Source: Pseudomonadota bacterium (lineage in GTDB: Bacteria; Pseudomonadota; Gammaproteobacteria; Steroidobacterales; Steroidobacteraceae). Taken from it: DNA of 64,000 nucleotides. The first letter of the stretch is position 1, and every line of letters begins with the position of its first letter. A program made the position numbers and the translations under genes. The DNA lies in contig CAUJIK010000011.1 in NCBI GenBank assembly GCA_963205255.1, positions 1-64,000 on the forward strand, written 5' to 3'. Below, in pieces: positions 1 through 13,242 of this stretch. The notes under the pieces are model-generated. The model was given only the letters and a program-made list of their open reading frames with translations, was not told where the DNA came from and did not search any database.

Positions 1-134
1 AGCTGCAGTCTTATCCTTCCGATCGATCCAATCGCCTGCGTCACGCCAGCTGCAGAGGGCCACCAGAATCACGACGGCCGGACAACCAGCATCAATCAGA
101 GCTTGACGGGGAACTCCTTAAAGCAGAGTTAGGC
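1..134 (-). other. Partial integron attC site (cassette recombination site)
   Basis: A core site GTTAGGC lies at 128-134. In cassette (minus) orientation it is GCCTAAC, 39 bases past the stop of the SmpA-like ORF, where an attC should begin. The far core is not visible, so the site is either degenerate or continues beyond base 1. The CCGCTGCAAC arm seen in the other sites is absent here. No gene is supported in 1-173. Confidence 0.45.
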
Positions 135-173
135 GTCACGGACCAGGAGTCTCCCGCCTTTTGGCATGTAGCT

Positions 174-557
174 TTACGGCTCACTCCAACCATCGACTTT
201 TCCCTTAGAGTCAAATTGAACGCGCCCGAGCCCGCGCTCACCGGACGGATTCTCGTAGTACCAAACAGAGAAAGATCCAAATGCGTTGATTTTTGAAGGG
301 CTGCCGAGGAGTTGCTCTACATCCCCTTCAGACATGCCACTCTTCAACTTACGCCAGCTCTCTTTCCCGGATGGAACACTGATCGGTGAGCTGCGCTCAC
401 GCAATTGAGCCTCAAGAGAGGCCACGCGACGTTCAAGATTCTGAATTATCTCTTCAAGCCTTTGCACCCTGGAATCAACACTCGATTGTGCAAAGGACTC
501 GCCAGACACCGCGAAAATGCATAGGAGCGAAGCTAAAAGGCAATGACTTATTTTCAC
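174..557 (-). CDS. Cassette-encoded secreted SmpA/BamE-like protein with coiled coil
   Basis: 127 aa from a GTG start with a GGGAG Shine-Dalgarno about 7 bases upstream. Residues 1-23 form a Sec-type signal peptide ending in SFAQ. Residues 27-55 are a heptad-rich coiled coil (VQRLEEIIQNLERRVASLEAQL). Residues 67-127 resemble the SmpA/OmlA (BamE) fold, with the segment LKSGMSEGDVEQLLGSPSKI followed by a WYYENPSG strand and a VQFDSKGKVDGW ending. Predicted to be periplasmic or envelope-associated. There is no lipobox cysteine, unlike BamE. It sits between attC core sites, so it is read as a mobile gene cassette, in the same direction as its neighbours. Domain similarity is by eye; the exact role is unknown. 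Confidence 0.7.
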   Translation of the reverse strand: MKISHCLLASLLCIFAVSGESFAQSSVDSRVQRLEEIIQNLERRVASLEAQLRERSSPISVPSGKESWRKLKSGMSEGDVEQLLGSPSKINAFGSFSVWYYENPSGERGLGRVQFDSKGKVDGWSEP

Positions 558-603
558 TTAATTCTCCCTTTTCATGCCCAAGACAGGGCAGGAACGTAGT
601 GTC

Positions 604-632
604 GCCTAACTACCAAGTTCAGCGGCGGCATG
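604..632 (-). other. Degenerate or truncated attC: one core and arm only
   Basis: GCCTAAC at 604-610 followed by AAGTTCAGCGGC, the same arm seen at 1164 and 3698. The partner arm (CCGCTGCAAC plus GTTRRRY) is not found to the right because the sequence runs into the coding end of the adjacent ORF. Either the site lost its second half or the ORF has read into it. Confidence 0.5.
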
Positions 633-1160
633 CCGCGACCTCACTCTTACGAGGATGTCTGCAATGCGAGTCGAATCCCCAGCTCGAATGTCGACGCCGT
701 AGTGCTGGAGGATTCGATCCTTGAAGAGCTGCACACAATCCGGCTCACCAAAATCCTCCAGTGAGGACTCGTCAGAGATGAACCACGGGTCGTCGGGCCC
801 GAATTCGAAGATGTGGCCAACAAAGTGCTCCAAGACTTCAGGATCTTCCTCCACCCTCGACGATGAGGCGAACTTGATCTGCACACCAGTCTCCGGCCGA
901 GGAAGCGGATCGCCGCCATTCCATCTGGCAGCCGCGATGCGGTCGAAATTCTGCTTCAACGCGGACAAGGCTTCATCCCTAGTACGCCCTAACCCAATAG
1001 GACCAGCCCAATTGAGAATGCGTGCGCACCAGGCGGCTTCCACGGGCATACCTGGTTGGGATCTGGCAAAGACTGGATAGTGATCCAGTACCCAAGGATT
1101 CCGGAAGTGCGACAAAAGCCAGCACCATGCAATGTGAGCCTTTTGCGAGACGGTGAACAT
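606..1160 (-). CDS. Cassette-encoded protein of unknown function
   Basis: 184 aa. The ATG is only three bases after the upstream attC core (GTTAGGC, GGC, ATG), and the TAG stop lies inside the downstream core, so the ORF fills the cassette exactly. No domain is recognised with confidence. The segment GLGRTRDEALSALKQNF is vaguely HicB-like, and there is an acidic stretch FEFGPDDPWFISDESSLEDF. The last residues (RHAAAELGS) are encoded by attC arm DNA, suggesting C-terminal extension after loss of half an attC. No signal peptide or membrane segment. Base composition is lower in GC than the chromosome to the right. Confidence 0.6.
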   Translation of the reverse strand: MFTVSQKAHIAWCWLLSHFRNPWVLDHYPVFARSQPGMPVEAAWCARILNWAGPIGLGRTRDEALSALKQNFDRIAAARWNGGDPLPRPETGVQIKFASSSRVEEDPEVLEHFVGHIFEFGPDDPWFISDESSLEDFGEPDCVQLFKDRILQHYGVDIRAGDSTRIADILVRVRSRHAAAELGS

Positions 1161-1163
1161 GCC

Positions 1164-1290
1164 GCCTAACGGCCAAGTTCAGCGGCCGCTCGCCGCCGTG
1201 TGGAGCGCGCAGGTGGCGCACAATCTGCCTCGCGCCACCTGCGCGCCTGCAGTTTATGGGTCACGGTCCGCTGCAACGATGAGTTAGGGC
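1164..1290 (-). other. Complete integron attC site, 127 bp
   Basis: GCCTAAC at 1164-1170 and GTTAGGG at 1283-1289 bound the site. Inner arms are GTTCAGCGGCCGC on the left and GGTCCGCTGCAAC on the right. The centre has a perfect 15-bp inverted repeat (1205-1219 and 1232-1246) around a 12-base loop. This matches the single-strand hairpin recognised by IntI on the bottom strand. It separates the GIY-YIG cassette from the next cassette. Confidence 0.85.
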
Positions 1291-1300
1291 GCATGCGCGT

Positions 1301-1717
1301 CTACTTGCGGTTGCATTCTGGGTAGGAGCCGTGTTTCTTGACGTACGCCCATAGAAGGGCACGCTCGACATAGCGGATGTACGCTGAAGCAGCGGGCTCG
1401 ACAAGATCTACTGGCATTACAGAGATGTGGAGCCAAGAAGGATCTCGACTTTTCCTATAGGTACTCGCAAAGGTCATGCCCCCAGAGTGACCGAGTCGGT
1501 CAAGAAATGCCGAGCGATTGAACTGGTGCAAACGGCTGCGAAGCGTTTGACCACAGGTCTCTCCAATGTAGATGAGCTTCGAACTGAGCGTAGGCTTTCG
1601 CTTGGACTGCGGGCTGTCGAATCGGGCTAGTAGGTACACGCCTGGTTCCACCACGGCGAGGTCCAGCCTATCGGACCAGGGCTTCCAAACACTGAACTTA
1701 GCTAGAAGCTCTCTCAT
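1301..1717 (-). CDS. Cassette-encoded GIY-YIG nuclease-like protein
   Basis: 138 aa. It shows GIY-YIG landmarks: GVYLL with Tyr28, LIYIGET with Tyr50, LRSRLHQF with Arg60/Arg62, VERALL with Glu118, and a terminal Asn136 in ECNRK. All five expected catalytic-type positions are present, so it may be an active single-strand-forming endonuclease. There is no extra DNA-binding domain. The ATG lies two bases after the upstream attC core, leaving no room for a normal Shine-Dalgarno site inside the cassette. Substrate unknown; defence or DNA repair are possibilities only. Confidence 0.75.
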   Translation of the reverse strand: MRELLAKFSVWKPWSDRLDLAVVEPGVYLLARFDSPQSKRKPTLSSKLIYIGETCGQTLRSRLHQFNRSAFLDRLGHSGGMTFASTYRKSRDPSWLHISVMPVDLVEPAASAYIRYVERALLWAYVKKHGSYPECNRK

Positions 1718-1832
1718 GCGCCCTAACTACTGAGTTCAGCGGCCGCGGGCTGACTTGTCAGCACGCGGCCGCGCGGCGCCCGACAGGGAACCACTGCTGA
1801 TCGCCCGCGGCCGAGCATACATGGACGCCCCT

Positions 1833-2071
1833 TATTGCCAAGCGCAGACTCTGGATCCGGATTGCAGGTAGAGATTGCAGCCATACATTCGGCCTTCGTG
1901 TGTGACTCATCGTCACTGGCCCTGATGGAATAAGCTGGTCGGCACCTGATCACTTTAGCGGACTCATGCAGTCCCGTGCTCGGCGCAGGATTAGCCAACC
2001 CTGGTCTTACCTGTAACGCCATCACCTTTGTCTACGCCCGTGCAATTTGCAGTAGTTTGTGCTGCTGTTCG
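1833..2071 (-). ncRNA. Candidate bridge-RNA region at the 3' end of the IS
   Basis: Non-coding stretch between the transposase stop and the left inverted repeat. IS110-family recombinases use a bridge RNA that pairs with donor and target DNA; in the IS1111 subgroup it comes from the 3' non-coding end. Position and length fit. I have not folded it or matched its guide loops to the attC target, so this rests on family knowledge and placement only. Confidence 0.35.
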
Positions 2072-3103
2072 TCAGGATGCTGCAACCACAGCTGCAGCGC
2101 TGTACTCGCGCTGATGTGCCAACAGCGCCCACACCACCCTCGCGTTCTTGTTGGCCAGAGCCACCGCAGCCACATTCGGGTTGCGTCGCGCCCGCAGGCG
2201 CATCAGCCAGCCATCCTGGTGCTCAACCTGCCGCATCCGATGGAATAGAACCGATCTTGCGCCGTGAATCAGCAAGGTCCGCAGATACGTGTCACCGCGC
2301 TTGCTGATCCCGAGCAGTCGCTCCTTGCCGCCGCTGGAGTCCTGCCTTGGCACCAGCCCCAGCCATGCCGCCAGTTGCCGGCCACTCCTGAAAGTCTTCG
2401 CATCCCCGATGCTGGCCACCAGCGCGCTGGCTGTCAGCGCACCGACGCCTGGAATCGCTTCGATCCGGCTGCTGGCAACGCTCTGCCTATGCCAAGCCTT
2501 AAGCTGGCTCTCCAGTTCCTTCACCTGCTGTCCCAGCTGCTGAAAGTGCCCGAACAGTCGTGCAAACAGCGAGCGGCTGATCTCAGGCAATCCGTTCTCG
2601 GCATCCTCCAGGATCTGGGGCAGCTGCTTCTCCACGTACCGTATCCCTTTGGGAATTACGATCCCCAGCTCATACAGCAGTCCGCGCAGCTGGTTGGCCT
2701 GTGCTGTGCGCTCGACCACAAAGCCCTGCCTGGCGCGATGCAATGCCAGCACTGTCTGCTGCTCAATGTCCTTGACCGGTACAAACCGCATGTTCGGCCG
2801 GCTCACCGCCTCGCAGATACCTTCCGCATCGCGCGCATCGTTCTTGTTGGTCTTTACGTACGGCTTCACAAACTGTGGCGCCATCAGCTTCACCGTGTGG
2901 CCCAGTTCGATCAGTCGTCGCGCCCAATAGTGCGCGCCGCCGCAGGCTTCCATCCCCACCAGACACGCCGGCAATGTGGAAAACAGCTTGATCAGCTCCG
3001 CGCGCTTCAGCGCCTTGCGCAGCACAACCTGGCCGCGCTCATCCACGCCGTGTACCTGAAAAACAGTCTTTGCCAGATCTACCCCAACAGTCGTAATGTT
3101 CAT
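2072..3103 (-). CDS. IS110-family (IS1111 subgroup) DEDD recombinase/transposase
   Basis: 343 aa, full length. The N-terminal RuvC-like DEDD domain has Asp9 (VDLAK), Glu52 (EACGGAHYW), Asp89 and Asp92 (NDARDAEG). The C-terminal transposase_20 domain contains IPGVGALTASALVASIG, then LAAWLGLVPRQDSSGGK, where Ser256/Ser257 is the likely catalytic serine. No disruption is visible, so the element may be active. It catalyses RNA-guided, site-specific insertion and excision; the local target is an attC hairpin. It reads in the same direction as the cassettes. Confidence 0.93.
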   Translation of the reverse strand: MNITTVGVDLAKTVFQVHGVDERGQVVLRKALKRAELIKLFSTLPACLVGMEACGGAHYWARRLIELGHTVKLMAPQFVKPYVKTNKNDARDAEGICEAVSRPNMRFVPVKDIEQQTVLALHRARQGFVVERTAQANQLRGLLYELGIVIPKGIRYVEKQLPQILEDAENGLPEISRSLFARLFGHFQQLGQQVKELESQLKAWHRQSVASSRIEAIPGVGALTASALVASIGDAKTFRSGRQLAAWLGLVPRQDSSGGKERLLGISKRGDTYLRTLLIHGARSVLFHRMRQVEHQDGWLMRLRARRNPNVAAVALANKNARVVWALLAHQREYSAAAVVAAS

Positions 3104-3226
3104 CTCGACGCCCCTTCTCGGTTTCAGTGGTTGCTACATCACTTCCACTTTGGCACGTCTGATGCCGTGCCGAGTAGGGGCGTCCATGCCATTACTTTAT
3201 GTGTCACGGACCGCTGCAACGATTGG

Positions 3227-3673
3227 TTATGCGTCTCGGTCTGCGTAAGCATAAATATCAAAGTTCAGTTCTACACCGGTGTCAGCGATGCGCTTCAGCG
3301 TGGCAGAGCTAAAGCCAAATCCGCGGTTCCAAGCCTCCATGTGCAATGCCACACGAAACTGGATGCGATAGAGACAACCCAAGGCAGACCAGACTTTGGG
3401 ATCCGTGGGCAATTGAGCTAGAAGCATATTTGCAAGATCTTCGGGCGTCAGTGGGTGACTACCCCGAACCTCATAGAACCAAGCGCCGTGAGAAATTGGT
3501 GGGGACCGAGGTCCGCGCTTGTGACCAGCATCGAAACTGGATGTTGGCTCTACACCCAGCAGCGAGGAGACTTCGTTGGGCTTTAGGGTTTCGCCATAGA
3601 CAGCAAGGGATATCGCGGCCTCGTCCATAGGACCGCCTACCTCAAGCACAACTTCTCTTTCAGTACCTTTCAC
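3227..3673 (-). CDS. Cassette-encoded DUF4279 protein
   Basis: 148 aa from a GTG start. AAISLAVYGETLKPNEVSSLLG, then the glycine-rich stretch FDAGHKRGPRSP and HGAWFYEV, follow the DUF4279 layout (strand, helix with LG and Pro-Thr, then a K-G motif and a W strand). No catalytic residues are known for the family, which occurs in cassettes and near toxin or immunity genes. Cytoplasmic; no signal or membrane segments. Its stop lies in the core of the attC that was later split by the insertion sequence. Function unknown. Confidence 0.7.
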   Translation of the reverse strand: MKGTEREVVLEVGGPMDEAAISLAVYGETLKPNEVSSLLGVEPTSSFDAGHKRGPRSPPISHGAWFYEVRGSHPLTPEDLANMLLAQLPTDPKVWSALGCLYRIQFRVALHMEAWNRGFGFSSATLKRIADTGVELNFDIYAYADRDA

Positions 3674-3697
3674 TTGGCGGAAACGATTGGGAGAGAC

Positions 3698-3785
3698 GCA
3701 TAACGCCCGAGTTCAGCGGCCGCCCGCAGACGCCTTGAAGTATGCACTTTATCGGCCACGGTCCGCCTGCAACGAGATGTTAGAC
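3698..3785 (-). other. Complete integron attC site, 88 bp
   Basis: Cores GCATAAC (3698-3704) and GTTAGAC (3779-3785). Arms GAGTTCAGCGGCCGC and CACGGTCCGCCTGCAAC match the site at 1164-1290, with a short centre of about 30 bases. It lies between the PDDEXK-like and DUF4279 cassettes. Confidence 0.85.
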
Positions 3786-4253
3786 ATCACCAGCACCCCA
3801 ACCATGCGTTCCGACGGCTATGAGTCCCGGACGATCAAAATACTTCGAGAAGGTAGGCCGGGGCTGAGCGCAGCCTGTCACAAACTTTGCAGGTGTGCAT
3901 TTGTAGCCACGACCGGCCTGCAGTCGAATCTCTCGGCGCGGCATGTATGCGGTACATCCAGGCGCGGGACCCGCCTTATCCGTCGTGAAGTAAGGCAGCG
4001 CCAGAACCATGTCGGGATGTAGCTGGGTGAGCTTCCCGATATAGCCATAGAAGGTCTTGTCCTTCTTTACCTCAGTAGGATAGAGGCCCTTAACCTGGAC
4101 AGGACGCACCAGCACGCCACGATCCGTGGTCAGCGTGGCAATGAAGTCGAAGCCGACATCGCGCTTGGGAAAGTAGATGTTCCACCCGGCGTCACCCATC
4201 AGCCCGGCCACATACAGCTCCGCGAAGTAGTCTCTTTGGTGAGGCGCTGGCAC
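3780..4253 (-). CDS. Cassette-encoded PDDEXK-like nuclease-fold protein
   Basis: 157 aa from a GTG start with AGGAG five bases upstream. The first 60 residues contain the PD-(D/E)XK pattern: Glu12 on the first helix (FAELYVAGLM), Asp36 in GFDFIA and Gln53-Val-Lys55 in VRPVQVKG. Similar stand-alone proteins are common in integron cassettes. After residue 100 there is no recognised domain. The stop lies in the attC core. DNA cleavage is plausible but the substrate is unknown; it could also be a degenerate nuclease fold used for binding. Confidence 0.65.
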   Translation of the reverse strand: MPAPHQRDYFAELYVAGLMGDAGWNIYFPKRDVGFDFIATLTTDRGVLVRPVQVKGLYPTEVKKDKTFYGYIGKLTQLHPDMVLALPYFTTDKAGPAPGCTAYMPRREIRLQAGRGYKCTPAKFVTGCAQPRPTFSKYFDRPGLIAVGTHGWGAGDV

Positions 4254-4268
4254 AACCGCTCCTGTGAT

Positions 4269-4275
4269 GTCTAAC
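4269..4275 (-). other. Right-most cassette core site (array boundary, attI or attC)
   Basis: GTCTAAC on the plus strand, i.e. GTTAGAC in cassette orientation, marks the upstream boundary of the PDDEXK-like cassette. The DNA beyond it (4276-4560) lacks the CAGCGG arm of the local attC sites, so it may be an attI-type site or the remnant of an older cassette. No integrase gene follows; ligI does. Confidence 0.5.
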
Positions 4276-4560
4276 TACTAGCTAGATTTGTCGGAATAAG
4301 AAAATATCGCGGCGATAACGCCGCATATGCCACCGACAACCGCGGCAACTCCTTGAACAACCTATCAAGCGCCGGCGATACGCGGCGCCTCATATCAACG
4401 GAGATATGCGACATAGAGCCATCCAATCCCTGAAAGCCACGCTTCCAGCAATATAGCTCACCGAACAGAAAAGCCCACAGACCCGAGTCCAGGTCTGGCG
4501 TTATGTCCGCTCCCGCAAGAACTGCAGGAACAGGGCCAGCGCGGCGGCGCCAACCCCTGG

Positions 4561-4585
<25 letters not shown>
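4271..4585 (-). CDS. Possible small ORF or remnant at the array boundary
   Basis: A 104-aa frame whose stop falls in the terminal core site, as cassette ORFs here often do, and whose start overlaps the ligI 3' end by 25 bases. The segment SMSHISVDMRRRVSPALDRLFKELPRLSVAYAALSPRYFL looks protein-like, but nothing is recognised and no ribosome site is evident. It may be a decayed cassette or chance. Nothing else is seen in 4276-4560. Confidence 0.2.
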
Positions 4586-11382
<6,797 letters not shown>

Positions 11383-11720
11383 CTGGTCACCCTCAAAACT
11401 CAAACGTCGGGCACCCGGAATCACACCGCCTCTACCGTGCCGAAGCAGGGGCCGTGCCGGGCTGCGCCCGGAATCGAACTAACATATGCGTCAGGAGCCG
11501 CAGGCCGCCGGGACCGGCGGATCGGGCGACGACTGCCACCCAAGGAGGAAAACCTTGGAAGCATATGATACCGATGTCGCAACGACGGTCAAAAAAACCG
11601 TATCCATATCTATTGCATTGAGGGGGCATTGGTCTTAATGTCCGCGCCGCGTTGCGGGGTACGGTCGCTCGTGACGCCCAGAAATGGTTCTCGGGACCCT
11701 TGGAGGTGTGGCACCTAACG
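11383..11720. other. Divergent intergenic region with a long gltB leader and hairpins
   Basis: 338 bases without a supported gene. It contains the gltB promoter. The minus-strand leader (about 175 bases) contains hairpin CCGGGC-GCA-GCCCGG (11457-11471); an inverted repeat CCAAGG/CCTTGG (11540-11545, 11553-11558) lies near the predicted start of transcription. A GTTCGATTCC string upstream of the first hairpin resembles a tRNA T-loop, but no cloverleaf fits. A plus-strand TTGCAT-17-TAATGT near 11613 is a weak promoter candidate for the next gene. Confidence 0.5.
11565..11592 (-). promoter_or_regulatory. Sigma70-type promoter for gltBD-ligI
   Basis: Reading the minus strand: TTGACC (11592-11587), a 16-base spacer, then TATCAT (11570-11565); each hexamer matches five of six consensus bases. 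Transcription would start near 11557, giving a leader of about 175 bases before gltB. The CCAAGG/CCTTGG repeat overlaps the start and could be an operator. Confidence 0.6.
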
Positions 11721-12101
11721 ATGAACACAAGCAAAGCGTCGGCAACCGAAGACCCTGGACCCCGCCTTCTGCGCGTCAACCAGTATCTGGAAAAGAATTT
11801 CCCCGACTTTTTTGCTGAAGCCCGCTTCCACGTGGGCGACGACGACTATTTCCTTTACAGCCGGTTCGGCCAGTACCTGGCCCGCTCCATCGAGGGCAAC
11901 CGCGCTCCCCGCAACAAGATCAACCGCGGTTTCACGGTGCTGAACAAGATGGCGCGCGTCTCGACGCGGCACCCTGCCGTGCGCGGCATGATGATCAGCG
12001 GCCCGCTCGAACACATCATCGATGCGCCCAAGGCCCGGGAGCTGGCCCGCAAGCGCCTCAATCCGGTGGCCCAGGGGCTGCTGGAAAGCCTCTGCGAGTG
12101 A
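11721..12101 (+). CDS. Conserved-looking hypothetical protein
   Basis: 126 aa from ATG 11721; a GGAGGT lies 13 bases upstream, a longer spacing than usual, and an upstream in-frame ATG at 11652 is less likely. Basic and helical, with no signal peptide or membrane segment. It includes YLEKNFPDFFAEARFHVGDDDYFLYSRFGQYLARSIEG and a C-terminal helix KARELARKRLNPVAQGLLESL. I do not recognise a family. It is followed after five bases by the DUF924 gene, so the two are probably cotranscribed. Codon use agrees with the chromosome, so it is probably a real gene. Confidence 0.65.
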   Translation: MNTSKASATEDPGPRLLRVNQYLEKNFPDFFAEARFHVGDDDYFLYSRFGQYLARSIEGNRAPRNKINRGFTVLNKMARVSTRHPAVRGMMISGPLEHIIDAPKARELARKRLNPVAQGLLESLCE

Positions 12102-12106
12102 TCTGA

Positions 12107-12739
12107 ATGCCCGGCGCGCCACCCACCGCGCACCGGGCCCAGGATGTCCTGGACTTCTGGTTCGGCCCCGACCCGCTCGGGGCCGGCGAATTCCCCCAGC
12201 GGCTGCGGCTGTGGTTCGGCGACGAGGAGTCGCCCGAACTGGTGCAGCTGCGCGACGAGGCGCTGGCGAGCCGCTTCGGAGCGACCATCGAAGCCGCCGC
12301 CCGTGGCGAGCTGGATGCCTGGGCCGCCAGCCCCCGCCGGCTGCTGGCGCTGATCCTGCTGCTCGATCCCCTTCCCCGCCAGATGTTCCGCGGCAAGGCG
12401 CGCGCCTACGCGCGCGACGGACGCGCCGTGGAGCTGTGCCTGGCCGGCATGGCGACCGGCGCGGATGCGGCGCTGGCCCCAGTGGAGCGCCTCTTCCTCT
12501 ACATGCCCCTGCTGCATGCCGAATCGCAGGAGCTGCAGGAGGAATCCCTGGCCGCCTACCGGCGCCTTGCCGGCGAGGCGCCGCCGGCGCAGCGCGCGCT
12601 GTTCGATGCCTGCGTGCAGCTGGCCGAGCAGCATTGCCGCACCATCGCCCGCTTCGGCCGCTTCCCCCACCGCAACGCCGTGCTGTACCGGCGCAGCACC
12701 GCGGAGGAGCTGGCCTGGCTGAGCGGCAAATCCAGCTGA
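12107..12739 (+). CDS. DUF924 family protein
   Basis: 210 aa. The DUF924 pattern is clear: VLDFWFGP near residue 12, LWFGDEES, LALILLLDPLPRQMFRGKARAYA with the conserved D-x-x-P-R-x-x-F/Y-R-G motif, FLYMPLLHAESQELQEES and the ending RFGRFPHRNAVLYRRSTAEELAWL. The family is all-helical and TPR-like, with no established reaction. Cytoplasmic. It lies between the small hypothetical gene and bactofilin. Confidence 0.88.
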   Translation: MPGAPPTAHRAQDVLDFWFGPDPLGAGEFPQRLRLWFGDEESPELVQLRDEALASRFGATIEAAARGELDAWAASPRRLLALILLLDPLPRQMFRGKARAYARDGRAVELCLAGMATGADAALAPVERLFLYMPLLHAESQELQEESLAAYRRLAGEAPPAQRALFDACVQLAEQHCRTIARFGRFPHRNAVLYRRSTAEELAWLSGKSS

Positions 12740-12840
12740 GTGTGGACCCAGGCGCCAGTCCTGCCTTCGGCGCGGGCGATCGGTTCACAGTTTCTCGCCC
12801 GGCGCCGGAAACCGCCGCCGGCTTTATGCAATATCGGGCC

Positions 12841-13242
12841 ATGAATGATCTGCCAAAGCGTCGCGCCGGCGACCGCCTCAACGGGCCGCCAACGGTAATA
12901 GGCGTGGGCGTGACCCTGAACGGTGATCTCATCGCCCCCGGGTCGGTGATGCTCAGTGGTCAGGTGCGCGGCGACGGCCAGATCGGCGGCATCCTGTCGA
13001 TCGCCAAGGGCGCGCACTGGGAAGGCGAGGTGCGCACCCAGGCCGCCGTGATCGCCGGCTCCCTCACCGGCAACATCACGGTGCGCGACAAGCTGGAGCT
13101 GGGCTCCGCGGCCGTGATCCGCGGAAAAGTGCAGGCCGGCATGCTGGCCATCGCGCGCGGCGCGGTCATCGAGGGCGAGACGCTGGTGACCAGCGGCGCC
13201 CCGATCACCGAATTCGAGGAGAAGCGTCAGACCGAAAGCTGA
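12841..13242 (+). CDS. Bactofilin (polymer-forming cytoskeletal protein)
   Basis: 133 aa from ATG 12841, or 138 from ATG 12826; neither has a strong ribosome site. The right-handed beta-helix repeat pattern is visible: VIGVGVTLNGDLIAPGSVML, SGQVRGDGQI, HWEGEVRTQAAVIAGSLTGNI, ELGSAAVIRGKVQAGML, then a short tail. Bactofilins self-assemble into filaments at the inner membrane and help set cell shape or localise cell-wall enzymes. No adjacent M23 peptidase gene is present, unlike many bactofilin loci. The 3' end overlaps the convergent hydrolase gene by 16 bases. Confidence 0.9.
   Translation: MNDLPKRRAGDRLNGPPTVIGVGVTLNGDLIAPGSVMLSGQVRGDGQIGGILSIAKGAHWEGEVRTQAAVIAGSLTGNITVRDKLELGSAAVIRGKVQAGMLAIARGAVIEGETLVTSGAPITEFEEKRQTES

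Larger units (their letters stand above)
1813..3195 (-). mobile_element. IS110-family (IS1111 subgroup, attC-targeting) insertion sequence
   Basis: About 1.38 kb with one transposase gene. Subterminal 13-bp inverted repeats CATGGACGCCCCT (1820-1832) and its complement (3176-3188) lie just inside the ends; no flanking direct repeat is obvious. Subterminal repeats plus a long 3' non-coding region (about 240 bp beyond the transposase stop) and a short 5' end (about 85 bp) fit the IS1111 subgroup rather than IS110 proper. It sits inside an attC site, as known for the IS1111-attC group. Exact ends are uncertain by a few bases. Confidence 0.85.
1720..3232 (-). other. attC site split by an insertion sequence
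   Basis: The left part (1720 to about 1816) has core CCCTAAC, arm GAGTTCAGCGGCC and an inverted repeat GGCCGCGGGC/GCCCGCGGCC (1741-1750 and 1803-1812). The right part (about 3192-3232) has ACTTTATG, GGACCGCTGCAAC and core GTTATGC at 3226-3232, matching the right halves of the attC sites at 1290 and 3785. Removing the insertion would restore an attC of about 135-140 bp. Confidence 0.8.

Noticed and set aside
604..632. A second complete attC between the first two cassettes
   Set aside because: Only one core and arm can be found; the expected partner arm is missing.
4276..4560. Integron integrase or attI beside the first cassette
   Set aside because: No tyrosine-recombinase motifs in any frame here; the next gene is ligI. 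The 104-codon frame shows no similarity to IntI.
11455..11500. tRNA-like string (GTTCGATTCC) in the gltB leader
   Set aside because: No matching T-stem, acceptor stem or CCA end can be paired around it.
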